Positions 54,886 through 63,532 of a DNA stretch of 64,000 bases are shown piece after piece (the first letter of the stretch is position 1; each line of letters opens with the position of its first letter). Below the pieces are notes generated by a model. It ran no database searches. It saw nothing but the letters and a program-made list of their open reading frames with translations, and was not told the origin of the DNA. Source of the DNA: Roseivirga sp. UBA6061 (GTDB lineage Bacteria; Bacteroidota; Bacteroidia; Cytophagales; Cyclobacteriaceae). The stretch is from the NCBI GenBank assembly GCA_002427745.1, contig DIYF01000061.1:1-64000 (forward strand). The letters run 5' to 3'. A program made the position numbers and the translations under genes.

Positions 54886-55088
54886 TAATTTAATCTACTG
54901 ATTATTAGTGATATATCCAATTACAAACGCTTACAAACGAATGTTAATCGGCTACAAATACTTAAGAACCGACTAATGGCTCCAACCTGCTGTTACTTTG
55001 CTACTGTCAATTCGAAACAACCGAATCAACAAAATCAAATTCGAGGCGACACACACATTGAAACTTTAAACATTTAAATAATCACGTT

Positions 55089-55430
55089 ATGAAAAATTTA
55101 AGAAACAGCGTACAGTTAATCGGAAGACTTGGTCAGGATCCTGAAGTAAGAACACTCACCACAGGTAAGAAGCTCACTACTTTTTCGCTCGCTACTTCAG
55201 ACTATTACAGAAACGCGAAAGGAGAAAAAGTAGAAGACACGCAATGGCACAATGTAGTGGCCTGGGGTAAGGTAGGCGAGATTGCGGCCGAGTACCTGGC
55301 CAAAGGTGAGGAGGTAGCCCTGGAAGGTAAACTCACACATCGCTCTTATGAAAATAATGCAGGAGAGAAGCGTTACGTTACGGAGATTAATCTCAATGAG
55401 CTGCTGATGATTGGTGGCAGGAAAGCATAA
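55089..55430 (+). CDS. ssb: Single-stranded DNA-binding protein
   Basis: The 113-residue protein is an OB-fold SSB: SVQLIGRLGQDPEVRT, TFSLATSDYYRN, DTQWHNVVAWGKVGEIAAEY and ALEGKLTHRSYEN. It lacks the acidic C-terminal tail of replicative SSB, so it is the short form often found as a second copy. A TTACTTTG box (54993-55000), one mismatch from TAnnTTTG, lies upstream. A terminator follows. Confidence 0.94.
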   Translation: MKNLRNSVQLIGRLGQDPEVRTLTTGKKLTTFSLATSDYYRNAKGEKVEDTQWHNVVAWGKVGEIAAEYLAKGEEVALEGKLTHRSYENNAGEKRYVTEINLNELLMIGGRKA

Positions 55431-55521
55431 GTGTTTCACAGCATTGGTGAGGTTACCTGATTCATTCAAGGTTAGGCACTATCATACGGAGTCAGGCAAC
55501 TCACCTTAGTGATGCTTATGT

Positions 55522-55560
55522 CCAACAGCCCGGGTTTATTCTTCGGACTGTTGGCTTTTT
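55522..55560 (+). terminator. Terminator of ssb, overlapping the end of the convergent gene
   Basis: CCAACAG and CTGTTGG pair across 19 bases, followed by CTTTTTT. The 3' arm lies within the last codons of the adenosine deaminase gene on the other strand, so one sequence serves both. Confidence 0.75.
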
Positions 55561-56975
55561 TCAAATACTTCAAAGGCATCTTCAAGCCGCTTTGCTTCAT
55601 TTGATTTATCTGCCGCATTCAGAAATGAAAAGCTGATAGAATTCATCACAATCTCCTTTAACTCAGCATAGCTGATTTCGGGATAATACTCCACCAACAT
55701 CTCATATTGCCGGGTAAGGTCACTTCTGAGAATACCGGCATCATCACTGGCAATGCAGACAGGTACTCCTGCCTCCAGGTAAGTTCTTAATGGATGAATG
55801 CCCGGATGAGTTTCAAGAATAACCGCATTACTTTCAAGGTTGATTTCCACGGCTACTTTACGCTTTTTCATAAGTGTCAGTAGCTCTGTTTTTCTCGTTT
55901 CGGACAGGATATCCAGGCCATGACCGATCCGCTGAGCACCTCCTACAGTCACCGCCCTGTCTATATGGAATGTGAGATCTTCAGGTTGCGTATCTCCTTT
56001 ACCAAGGGCCAATTCCCCTGCGTGAAGCGATAGGTGTACCTCGGGGTACTGGTTTCTGAGGAAATGAAACATAGCCATATGTGTATTGTAGTGAGAAAGG
56101 GACAGGGTATGGTCCTCCGGAGCTACAAAGTTAACCCCCACCAGATTCTCGGAAAGTACAGCACTTTTAAAGGCAAGCAGTAAATGAGCAAAGACTACCG
56201 GCAAATCGGGAATAATTCGGAGACTGACGGTTTGGAACCGGAGTGTTACGCCATGGGTATCGGTTGATTTCATCCAGTGGTCCATGACTTCGGTATTATA
56301 TCCTGCCCACTGATCAATTCCCTGTGTTTCCAGATAGTCGAACCAGTCGGTAAGATGATCCTTGATAGAGGTTTGTGGATTCCAGTCTTTTCCTTCTGTA
56401 AGTTTAGCTACCCTTTCTAAGATACTCGGAACAGCCACCATGGTCTCCAGGTATTGCACATTTTCTTTAGCAGCGGCCTCACACAGCTTTGACAGAAAGT
56501 ATGGCTCATTGCCTATCATGGCAGATTCAAATTTCTGAAAGGTGGAAAAGAACCAGTGATGTCCGCTTCGCCCATATTCTCTGTGATTTCGAACGGACCA
56601 GTGATCTATGATTTGCCCTCTTTCCAGGGGATCTGTTCTGAGTAGCTGGTTGATGGAAATGGCGGCCTCATCTTGTTTGGCAAGTGCATCTGTCTCGTCA
56701 AAATAGAGCTGGTAAGAATCAGGGTTAATAAAAAGGTCTTTCTCCTGTGCCAGTTCCAGATAATCTTCAGCAAACACAGAACCTAATGCATGATGGTGGA
56801 TATCTCCCCCCTTGGGCATCTTCCACAGAAACTCACGAAGAGATTGAGGGTCTTGTCTGATACTGTCAAAGTACCGGGCAATGTCTGATTGCGTTGAGGG
56901 AGAATAAGTATTCAGAGGTTTTTCGCAGGTAGAGATAAGTGTCATGGATATCAGGGCTAAAAGCACTTTTTTCAT
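55536..56975 (-). CDS. Adenosine deaminase-family lipoprotein
   Basis: The 479-residue protein has the amidohydrolase metal motifs of adenosine deaminase: GGDIHHHALGSV (HxH), SLHAGELALG (catalytic Glu), RIGHGLDIL and CIASDDAGIL (metal Asp). MKKVLLALISMTLISTC is a lipoprotein signal with lipobox cysteine at 17, so the enzyme is likely attached to an envelope membrane. The extra N-terminal region resembles ADGF-type extracellular deaminases. It would hydrolyse adenosine to inosine in the periplasm or outside; this location is inferred. Confidence 0.9.
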   Translation of the reverse strand: MKKVLLALISMTLISTCEKPLNTYSPSTQSDIARYFDSIRQDPQSLREFLWKMPKGGDIHHHALGSVFAEDYLELAQEKDLFINPDSYQLYFDETDALAKQDEAAISINQLLRTDPLERGQIIDHWSVRNHREYGRSGHHWFFSTFQKFESAMIGNEPYFLSKLCEAAAKENVQYLETMVAVPSILERVAKLTEGKDWNPQTSIKDHLTDWFDYLETQGIDQWAGYNTEVMDHWMKSTDTHGVTLRFQTVSLRIIPDLPVVFAHLLLAFKSAVLSENLVGVNFVAPEDHTLSLSHYNTHMAMFHFLRNQYPEVHLSLHAGELALGKGDTQPEDLTFHIDRAVTVGGAQRIGHGLDILSETRKTELLTLMKKRKVAVEINLESNAVILETHPGIHPLRTYLEAGVPVCIASDDAGILRSDLTRQYEMLVEYYPEISYAELKEIVMNSISFSFLNAADKSNEAKRLEDAFEVFEKSQQSEE

Positions 56976-57056
56976 TCACAGATAGATTATCAACAGGAGT
57001 CAAAGCTATTGTGAACTATACTTAAAGTCTATGAATAGTAATTGGATTGGTGAATT

Positions 57057-57083
57057 TTCCTGAATTGATAAATCATTCAGGAA
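57057..57083. promoter_or_regulatory. Perfect 9-bp inverted repeat, probable operator of the Lrp-type gene
   Basis: TTCCTGAAT, nine bases and ATTCAGGAA form a perfect inverted repeat between the adenosine deaminase gene and the Lrp gene. It overlaps the TTG of the predicted promoter at 57065. Lrp/AsnC proteins commonly bind such sites and control their own gene (known family behaviour). Confidence 0.6.
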
Positions 57084-57095
57084 TAAATACCTTTA
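57065..57095 (+). promoter_or_regulatory. Probable promoter of the Lrp/AsnC gene
   Basis: TTG at 57065-57067 and TACCTTTA at 57088-57095, one mismatch from TAnnTTTG, are spaced by 20 bp. The start codon lies 38 bp further on. Confidence 0.55.
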
Positions 57096-57133
57096 AGGGC
57101 TTCAGACACTATTTCTTATCAGGAAAATAAACT

Positions 57134-57604
57134 ATGGCACATTTAGACTCTATAGACCGGAAAATTCTCAACCTGCTTCAGGCAGATGCAAAGCTCAATG
57201 TAAAGGATATTGCGATCAGGTTGAATCTGACCAAAACTCCGGTTTATGAAAGAATCAAAAGACTGGAAAGGGAAGGGGTGATAGAGAAGTATGTAGCTGT
57301 AGTGAACAGGAAGAAACTGGACCCTTCGATTGTAGTCTTTATATCAGGAAAGCTTGAGGTAAAGCGATTTGAGCAGACGCAGGAGTTTTATGATGGTGTG
57401 ATGAAGCTACCGGAAGTGATGGATTGCTATCTGATGAGCGGAGAATATGACTTTTTGCTCAAGGTGATTGTGAAGGATCTCGATGCCTACCACGAGTTCT
57501 ATTCGGGCAAACTTGCCCAGGTGCCCAGGGTCAGTTATGTGAGTAGCTCTTTCGTGCTGAATGAAGCTAAAAGGTCAACGGTATTACCGGACTTGCATGA
57601 CTGA
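57134..57604 (+). CDS. Lrp/AsnC-family transcriptional regulator
   Basis: The 156-residue protein has an N-terminal helix-turn-helix (DIAIRLNLTKTPVYERIKRL) preceded by LDSIDRKILNLLQADAK, and a C-terminal RAM ligand-binding domain (VVFISGKLEV, MDCYLMSGEYDFLLKVIVKD). Such proteins sense amino acids or related ligands and form octamers. Directly upstream is a perfect inverted repeat. The gene is convergent with a tiny ORF downstream. Target genes are unknown. Confidence 0.95.
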   Translation: MAHLDSIDRKILNLLQADAKLNVKDIAIRLNLTKTPVYERIKRLEREGVIEKYVAVVNRKKLDPSIVVFISGKLEVKRFEQTQEFYDGVMKLPEVMDCYLMSGEYDFLLKVIVKDLDAYHEFYSGKLAQVPRVSYVSSSFVLNEAKRSTVLPDLHD

Positions 57605-57763
57605 TTAACGTGGCAAAAATATGTCGCCAATTGTAGCAATGGCTTCGCATATAATAACCCCGAAGGCAATACCGAAAGTAAGCCAGATAGCCCAGTGTTT
57701 CTTTTGACCTCTGGTGTTTTTTCTTCTCCTCTTAGATTTATGAGTGCTTAAAGTTGCTTCCAT
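57605..57763 (-). CDS. Tiny basic single-pass membrane protein
   Basis: From ATG 57763 the protein has 52 residues: a basic, hydrophilic N-terminus (HKSKRRRKNTRGQKKH) and one C-terminal membrane helix (AIWLTFGIAFGVIICEAI). A longer frame to 57817 adds an unrelated stretch. The basic face should stay in the cytoplasm. It is 1 bp from the Lrp stop on the opposite strand. Function unknown. Confidence 0.6.
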   Translation of the reverse strand: MEATLSTHKSKRRRKNTRGQKKHWAIWLTFGIAFGVIICEAIATIGDIFLPR

Positions 57764-58008
57764 GTTTTCCTTATATACACATACACACTGACCAGTAAGG
57801 TGCAATCCTGATACCAAGCCAAAAACAGCTCTCTTTGGCGGTTTTGATTGGTTTTGCTCTCCCGATTTGGGAATAGAAACTAAATCTGGAATTTAAAGGT
57901 GCCCCTGGAATGTCATACAGTTGACTAAAGTGACCGTATGAAAATCCCATCCGGAATTAAAAGCCAATGCTTCCGGTTGAGCATGCTGAAAGTCAAACAA
58001 GTTCCAAT

Positions 58009-58770
58009 ATGAAAGCTGTCCTCGCCTCATTCCTGACCATCACTTTACTTGCTGCCTGTACCCATGGGGCTGAAAAGAAGAAAGTGCTGACTTCCACCGA
58101 TTCCAAAGCACAGCAAATTGTGGATAGGGCAATTGAGTTGCACGGAGGTGATCTTTACAGGCAATCTCTTATCTCTTTTACTTTTAGGGGCAAGCGACAC
58201 ACAGTGAGACAGGATGATAAAAGCTATCGCTACGAACGGAGTTTCACAGAAGGTGGAGATGAAGTGCTGGATGTGTATGAAAACGGAGAGTTCAGAAGAC
58301 TAATCAATGGTGAGGAAGTCTCTTTGTCTACGCGGAAGCTAGAGCGGTATGTAGAAGATGTGAACGGAGTTTCCTATTTCGCTATGCTGCCTTATAAGCT
58401 CAATGATGCTGCTGTGGTTAAAGAGTATGTGGGGGAGGTTGTTATTAAAGGGAATACCTATGATAAAATCAAAGTGACCTTTGAAGGAGAGGGAGGAGGG
58501 CACAGCCCGGATAATGTCTTTTACTATTGGTTCGACCAAAAGACAGGCCTTATGGAATTCCTGGGCTATAATAAATATGGAAACCGCTTTCGTGCTCCTT
58601 ATAATGCCAGAATGGTCAATGGCATTCGTTTCGTAGACAATGTCAACTATGGAGGAGGTGATTTTTCAGAAGAAGACATATCCACCTACGATCAACACTT
58701 TGAATCCGGAGGACTGAAAGAATTGTCACGAATTATTCTGGAAGATATCGAGGTGGAGATTGTAAAGTAA
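58009..58770 (+). CDS. Lipoprotein of the DUF6503-like type
   Basis: From ATG 58009 the protein has 253 residues. MKAVLASFLTITLLAACTHG is a lipoprotein signal with a lipobox cysteine at 17; this decides the start against the open frame to 57967. The mature part has AQQIVDRAIELHGGDLYRQS and beta-rich segments (VYENGEFRRLINGEEVSL, VFYYWFDQKTGLMEFLG), like DUF6503 proteins. Similar to LolA-like fold proteins in outline. Function unknown. It converges with the epimerase gene, 3 bp apart. Confidence 0.85.
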   Translation: MKAVLASFLTITLLAACTHGAEKKKVLTSTDSKAQQIVDRAIELHGGDLYRQSLISFTFRGKRHTVRQDDKSYRYERSFTEGGDEVLDVYENGEFRRLINGEEVSLSTRKLERYVEDVNGVSYFAMLPYKLNDAAVVKEYVGEVVIKGNTYDKIKVTFEGEGGGHSPDNVFYYWFDQKTGLMEFLGYNKYGNRFRAPYNARMVNGIRFVDNVNYGGGDFSEEDISTYDQHFESGGLKELSRIILEDIEVEIVK

Positions 58771-58773
58771 CCT

Positions 58774-59880
58774 CTAGCGAAAAATCTCACTCCTGAACTT
58801 ATTGAGCATCTCCTCCCTGACACTCAGACCAAGCCCGGGACTATCCGGAAGCTTGATTTCCCAGTCAGGTTGATACTCCATACCCCCCAGTATAGGATCT
58901 TCCTCCATAAACAGTGGACTGTCAAAATCAAAATACTGGACCATGTCAGAGGTATGGGCCAAATGACAATTGGCAGTGAACAGAATACGCGATTCGAGGA
59001 AACCGCCAATTTGCATGGGAATTCCTCCTTTTTCAGCCTTTTGAATGATCTTCTGTGCTTTGACCAGACCTGATGATTTACCCAGCTTGATATTGATCAT
59101 ATCACATAGGTCTTGCCGGATCAGCTTTTCCGCATCATGATGATCTGACACTGATTCATCAGCCATAATAGGAACAGTGCTATGCTTTCTTACCTCTTTC
59201 AGCCTTGGATATTCGTGTCGGGAGATGGGTTCCTCGCAATACTGGATATCATAAGGCTCAAGCGCCTGCAAAGCCTCTATGGCTTCGGCTACATCCCAGC
59301 CCTGGTTGGCGTCTATACGGATCTTGATGTCATAACCGACTGCTTCCCGAATGGCCCTGATTCGCTCCACATCTTTTTTGCCACCATCTCCCAGCTTGAC
59401 CTTCATCACAGGAAAACCCTTTTCTTTGATCAGGCTGGCATCGGCTACCATTTGCTCTACGGAAGAGACGCTCACCGTATAATCCGTATAGATGGGTTTT
59501 TTGATAGCCCCGCCTAAAAACTGATAGAGAGGTTGTTCCTTTTCTTTGGCCGCTATGTCATGCAGGGCAATATCCATGGCGCTCTTGATGCTGGTGTTAC
59601 CATAAATGGTTTTGTCCATGGCCGCACTTGCCTGATCCAGCTCTAAGGGGTTGGTTCCCATAAGACTCTGAGCCAGTAACTTGCCTATGATAAAACAGGT
59701 GTCGACCGTTTCACCATTGATAGGAGGGTAGGGAGAACACTCACCCCAGCCATCGATACCTTCTTTGGTGCGGATGCGCACAAAAACATTGTTGGCATGA
59801 TCTCTCCAGCCCAGAGAAGTGATAAAAGGGTGTTTCAGCTTTAAGGCCGCATGGTAAAGCTCAATCTGGTCTATCTGCAT
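58774..59880 (-). CDS. Dipeptide epimerase (mandelate racemase/MLE family)
   Basis: The 368-residue enolase-superfamily enzyme has FPVMKVKLGDGG (KxK base), IRIDANQGWD (first metal ligand Asp), YCEEPISRHE (Glu), IMADESVSDH (Asp) and MINIKLGKSSGL (second base Lys). The set fits L-Ala-D/L-Glu or related dipeptide epimerases rather than OSB synthase. It would take part in cell-wall peptide recycling or peptide use; substrate unproven. It lies 9 bp after the aquaporin gene. Confidence 0.88.
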   Translation of the reverse strand: MQIDQIELYHAALKLKHPFITSLGWRDHANNVFVRIRTKEGIDGWGECSPYPPINGETVDTCFIIGKLLAQSLMGTNPLELDQASAAMDKTIYGNTSIKSAMDIALHDIAAKEKEQPLYQFLGGAIKKPIYTDYTVSVSSVEQMVADASLIKEKGFPVMKVKLGDGGKKDVERIRAIREAVGYDIKIRIDANQGWDVAEAIEALQALEPYDIQYCEEPISRHEYPRLKEVRKHSTVPIMADESVSDHHDAEKLIRQDLCDMINIKLGKSSGLVKAQKIIQKAEKGGIPMQIGGFLESRILFTANCHLAHTSDMVQYFDFDSPLFMEEDPILGGMEYQPDWEIKLPDSPGLGLSVREEMLNKFRSEIFR

Positions 59881-59889
59881 AGCAGGGTG

Positions 59890-60681
59890 TTATTTTTTTG
59901 ATTCTTCGTAAATGGCGTAGAAAATGGCCAGCACGCTGAGAGCGATACAGGCCCAGCCAATAAGGCTTGTGCCTTCCTTAAATAAAAGGTAGTACAGGCC
60001 GGCTCCCATACCGCCTCCAATGATTGGTCCGGCTACAGGAATCCAGGAGTAACCCCAGTTGGAACCTCCTTTACCTTTAATGGGTAACAAAAAGTGAGTA
60101 AGTCTGGGGCCGAAGTCACGGGCAGGATTGATAGCATAACCGGTACTTCCACCCTGTGCCATGCCAATCGCTACAATAAGTCCGCCAACTACCAGAGGAT
60201 TCAGTCCATCTGCAAATTCATTGGCACCGATAAACATAAGGCCGAAAATCAGAATCATCGTACCCAAAATCTCACTGACCAGATTGGACCCCTTGGCGGG
60301 AATGGCCCCTGACGTACAGAAAACTCCCAGCTTTGCTCCCTGGTCTTCCGTCTTACCCCAGTGTGGTAAATATTGTAACCAGGTTAGTGTGGCCCCCGTC
60401 ATGGCACCCAATACCTGGGCTACGATATAACCGGGTACCTGCGCCCATTCAAACTCTCCGGCAATTGCCAGTGATACCGTTACGGCAGGGTTAAGATGAC
60501 CGCCACTGATATCACCCACAGCAAACACGCCCAGTGCCACGGCCAGTCCCCAGCCCAGGGTGGTAATTACCCATCCGGAATCCTTGGCAAAGGAGTGATT
60601 GAGGGTGGTAGCAGCGTTGATGGAGTTTCCAAAATAGAGCAATACGGCCGTACCGATAAACTCAGCGAGATAAACAGACAT
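59890..60681 (-). CDS. MIP-family channel (aquaglyceroporin-like)
   Basis: From ATG 60681 the protein has 263 residues with six membrane helices, starting MSVYLAEFIGTAVLLYFGN. Both NPA boxes are present: SGGHLNPAVTVSLA and GYAINPARDFGPRL. The Asp after the second NPAR is typical of the glycerol-facilitator subfamily. An open frame to 60765 contains no family sequence. It precedes the epimerase gene in the same direction. Confidence 0.92.
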   Translation of the reverse strand: MSVYLAEFIGTAVLLYFGNSINAATTLNHSFAKDSGWVITTLGWGLAVALGVFAVGDISGGHLNPAVTVSLAIAGEFEWAQVPGYIVAQVLGAMTGATLTWLQYLPHWGKTEDQGAKLGVFCTSGAIPAKGSNLVSEILGTMILIFGLMFIGANEFADGLNPLVVGGLIVAIGMAQGGSTGYAINPARDFGPRLTHFLLPIKGKGGSNWGYSWIPVAGPIIGGGMGAGLYYLLFKEGTSLIGWACIALSVLAIFYAIYEESKK

Positions 60682-60803
60682 AGTTGAAAAATGTAGGGGA
60701 GGTAATAATACGACAAGGGAGCCAATAAAAAAAGGAGGGAGAGCCCTGTCAGGCTTTGTCGTCAAAAAGACTTTCCAAAATGAGTCTTTTCACAAAAGGG
60801 CAT

Positions 60804-60901
60804 AAAAAAAGGCATCGGGATGTCGCACCGCTCAACCGCCTACCCTTGCTCTGTTCCCAGCCTGGGGGAGTTCAGCAGGAGCTGGTCGCACCCCTTTGCC
60901 G
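60804..60901 (-). ncRNA. ffs: Signal recognition particle RNA (4.5S-type)
   Basis: On the minus strand the RNA contains the invariant helix-8 core CAGG-CUG-GGAA-CAG-AGCA: a GGAA tetraloop closed by CUG/CAG and the symmetric loop that binds Ffh. The outer arms pair (GGCA with UGCC, GGGGUG with CAUCCC) and the 3' end is followed by seven U. A TTG/TACCTTTG promoter lies just upstream, predicting a start near 60901 and a length close to 100 bases. It is the small bacterial type without Alu domain. Confidence 0.93.
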
Positions 60902-60905
60902 GGCA

Positions 60906-60934
60906 CAAAGGTATTAAGAAAATGTTAAATGCAA
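60906..60934 (-). promoter_or_regulatory. Promoter of the SRP RNA
   Basis: On the minus strand TTG, an 18-bp spacer and TACCTTTG match the phylum consensus exactly. The -7 box ends 5 bp before the predicted RNA 5' end. The rest of the 357-bp gap (60682-61038) shows no gene. Confidence 0.78.
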
Positions 60935-61038
60935 GGCCGGGGACTAAGAAAATCTAATCGTTTTTGGGGTAACCTCCTGTGGTAAGAACTAAGTGGTTTA
61001 AGGAGAGGAGGTTGGCCGTTAATGACTACCAGATATAA

Positions 61039-61293
61039 TCACTGCTTCCTCTCAAAAAGCTCCTTCTTCATATAGAGCTGAAATTCCAGAGGGCTGCTCT
61101 CCTGAAATTCATCTTCGGCCAGGTCATCGTAAATCTCTTCATCATACTGCAGCTTGGTGATTTCTACCCGATCATCAGGGTGGATGATCAGCTCAGTGCC
61201 TGAGAAGTCTATGGGGTTTACTGACACCAGCACCTGGTAATCATCGAATACCCGCTTGAAATACTTAAATACAATTGCGTCTTTCTTAGCCAT
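61039..61293 (-). CDS. Small conserved acidic protein of unknown function
   Basis: The 84-residue protein is mainly soluble, with LVSVNPIDFSGTELIIHPDD and an acidic part (YDEEIYDDLAEDEFQESSP). No signal peptide or motif was recognised. Its start overlaps the stop of the upstream gene by 1 bp, so it is the last gene of the hemF operon. The role is unknown. Confidence 0.75.
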   Translation of the reverse strand: MAKKDAIVFKYFKRVFDDYQVLVSVNPIDFSGTELIIHPDDRVEITKLQYDEEIYDDLAEDEFQESSPLEFQLYMKKELFERKQ

Positions 61294-61820
61294 TACTTCT
61301 CGTTTTTAGTCAGCACCGCGATCTGGTATACTCCGGTTTTCCAGCTCGACACCAAAGGTACATCATCTTCACCGCCTGTCTGGGTTTCGGTATCCGTATT
61401 GATGGAATGTGTTCTGAAATGGATGGTTCCCTCATTCAGTTCATAGGAGATCAACAGCTTACTTTTTCCCACCTGGAAAAAGCTGAAGAAGCCGTTCTTT
61501 ATCAGGCTCAAATCAAGTTTGATGCTGTTCTTTTCATCAATCAGGTACTGTCCGGGTTCCCGGGTGGCCAGTAGCTCATAATTCCTTTCTTGTCGGCTTT
61601 CTCCAGCTCCATAGACAATTTGCCAGGTCCAGCTTGAGTCGGTCAGTTGAGCAATGTTGAGTTCCATGGCTACTGTCTGACTAAGCCCTTTCTGATTATA
61701 AATTTCCAGTGTACCGGTCCATTCTCCCAGCCAGGGCTCAACGGGGTTTTGAGCGATAAGGGTAGCGCCTGAGAGTGGAAACAGCAGAAAAAACAATATC
61801 AGTCTAACTGTTCTTTTCAC
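61293..61820 (-). CDS. Secreted protein of unknown function
   Basis: The 175-residue protein has a signal peptide (LILFFLLFPLSGATLIA, then QNPVE) and a beta-rich mature part (EWTGTLEIYNQKGLSQTVA, WTWQIVYGAGESRQERNY). It starts at GTG 61820, overlapping the PAP2 gene by 17 bp. The fold looks like a small lipocalin-like barrel, but this is a guess from strand pattern. Confidence 0.75.
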   Translation of the reverse strand: MKRTVRLILFFLLFPLSGATLIAQNPVEPWLGEWTGTLEIYNQKGLSQTVAMELNIAQLTDSSWTWQIVYGAGESRQERNYELLATREPGQYLIDEKNSIKLDLSLIKNGFFSFFQVGKSKLLISYELNEGTIHFRTHSINTDTETQTGGEDDVPLVSSWKTGVYQIAVLTKNEK

Positions 61821-62367
61821 CGGTAAAGCGCTTGAATAGAAAATAAATCAGGTAGCCCGCGAATACACCGATGAGCATGCCTGTGATGACATCACCAGGA
61901 TAGTGTACCCCCAGATATACGCGACTGTAGGCCACGAGTGCTGCCCAGGGAAGCAGCAGCCAGATGAGCTTTACATGATCTCGCAGCATCAGCCAGCAAA
62001 AGATGGCAATGGCAAAAGAATTAGAGGCATGGGAGGAGGCGAAACCATATTGTCCGCCACAGCCCTTGAGTAAATGTACCTTGCCTTCCAGCAAAGGTTC
62101 GTAACAGGGGCGCAAACGCTCTACTGTAGGTTTAAGAAAGCCGCTGGCAATCTGATCGCTGATCAGGATTAACAGCCCGATTGAGACGAGGGTATAAAGC
62201 CACTTGCGTTGATCTTTTTTGATCAGCCAGTAGAGCAAAAGAGCATACAGGGGAATCCATACGTACTTATCACTGATCCGGGGCATCAGAAAATCAAAGA
62301 GCGAATTGTGTGCTCCGTTCAGAAACAGAAAAAGTTCCTGATCCCACTGTTCCAGGCGATCAATCAT
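61804..62367 (-). CDS. PAP2-superfamily phosphatase
   Basis: The 187-residue membrane protein has the three PAP2 signatures: KPTVERLRP (K-x6-RP), ASSHASNSFA (in place of PSGH, usual for this subgroup) and SRVYLGVHYPGD (SR-x5-H-x3-D). It has about five hydrophobic segments. It may dephosphorylate undecaprenyl pyrophosphate or lipid phosphates at the membrane. It overlaps hemF by 4 bp (ATGA). Confidence 0.92.
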   Translation of the reverse strand: MIDRLEQWDQELFLFLNGAHNSLFDFLMPRISDKYVWIPLYALLLYWLIKKDQRKWLYTLVSIGLLILISDQIASGFLKPTVERLRPCYEPLLEGKVHLLKGCGGQYGFASSHASNSFAIAIFCWLMLRDHVKLIWLLLPWAALVAYSRVYLGVHYPGDVITGMLIGVFAGYLIYFLFKRFTGEKNS

Positions 62368-63266
62368 ACAACCCAGTTAACACCTTTTCGAAGTAGTTTT
62401 TGTGTTTTATCCTCTTTACTGCCCTCAACCGGCTCAAAATCGTATTCCCAGCCGGCTTGTGAAGGAAGGCTCATGAGGATGGATTCAGTTCTGCCATTAG
62501 TATCCAGCCCGAATTTGGTTCCCCGATCGAGCACCAGGTTGAACTCAACATAACGCCCTCTGCGTAGCATTTGCCATTCCTTTTCCCTTTCACCATAAGG
62601 CAGGCGGGCATTCTTGTTCATAAGCTGAGTATAAATCGGGGCAAAGGCCAGACCGACATCTTTTACAAAATCCAGCCGGTCCCTTTTGGTAAACTCTTTA
62701 TCATCACCAAGCTGATCAAAGAAGATGCCACCTATGCCGCGGGTTTCATTCCTGTGTTTGATAAAGAAATAGTCATCGGCCCACTGCTTGAATTTGGGAT
62801 AATAGTCCGGATGATGCTTATCACAAACCGCTTTAAGTCGAGCGTGGAAATTGACGGCATCTTCCTTATTGATATAATGGGGGGTGAGGTCTATGCCACC
62901 ACCAAACCAGTATTTGCCATTCGACATTTCAAAATACCGGATGTTCATATGAATGATGGGAACCAAAGGATTCTCAGGGTGGATCACAATGGAAACACCT
63001 GTGGCAAAAAAGTCGCCTTCCGTTAAGCCAAAAGAGCTCAATATCTTCTCGGGAGTTTTACCGTGTACGGCTGAAAAGTTAACACCACCTTTTTCAATGA
63101 TATTACCGTGGCGCATCACACGGGTTCTGCCACCACCGCCTCCCGGCCGGCTCCACCGGTCTTCGTGAAACTCTCCGCGCCCGTCCGCTTTGGTCAGCTC
63201 ACTGCAGATATGATCCTGAATATTTCTGAATATACTGGAGATCGACTCCTTATCCGTTCCGTTCAT
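62364..63266 (-). CDS. hemF: Coproporphyrinogen III oxidase, oxygen-dependent
   Basis: The protein has RWSRPGGGGGRTRVM, VHPENPLVPIIHMNIRYFE, FGGGIDLTPHYI, KHRNETRGIGGIFFD and RRGRYVEFNLVLDRGTKFGL, a near-complete HemF pattern. It decarboxylates coproporphyrinogen III to protoporphyrinogen IX with O2. ATG 63266 (MNGTDKESIS) is preferred to GTG 63272. A TATTTTTG box sits at 63272-63279, so the transcript may be nearly leaderless or the box may be chance. It heads a four-gene operon. Confidence 0.97.
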   Translation of the reverse strand: MNGTDKESISSIFRNIQDHICSELTKADGRGEFHEDRWSRPGGGGGRTRVMRHGNIIEKGGVNFSAVHGKTPEKILSSFGLTEGDFFATGVSIVIHPENPLVPIIHMNIRYFEMSNGKYWFGGGIDLTPHYINKEDAVNFHARLKAVCDKHHPDYYPKFKQWADDYFFIKHRNETRGIGGIFFDQLGDDKEFTKRDRLDFVKDVGLAFAPIYTQLMNKNARLPYGEREKEWQMLRRGRYVEFNLVLDRGTKFGLDTNGRTESILMSLPSQAGWEYDFEPVEGSKEDKTQKLLRKGVNWVV

Positions 63267-63532
63267 GGGCACAAAAATATCATAAACCCTCGAATGCTTC
63301 AGGATTTTCTGGGGCTTCCTTTAGCACATGCATCTTTGACAAGAGGTTTGCTGATGGTAGCTGATCTGACCAAATTAAATTTTGAATTAACAGAAGGGCC
63401 AAATTACTTGTTGTATAAAGAGAACCGTTGATTCGGTATTGCGTTAGTGAGAAGAGATAACCTAACAAACGTTAGTTTTTCTTGTCGACTTCTGTTGATA
63501 TTGGTTAACTTGGCCTCAAATCACCCTAATTA

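Noticed and set aside
63430..63480. Short inverted repeat CTAAC-AAAC-GTTAG with following T run before the E1 gene
   Set aside because: The stem is only 5 bp and no gene ends just upstream on the + strand, so a terminator is not supported.
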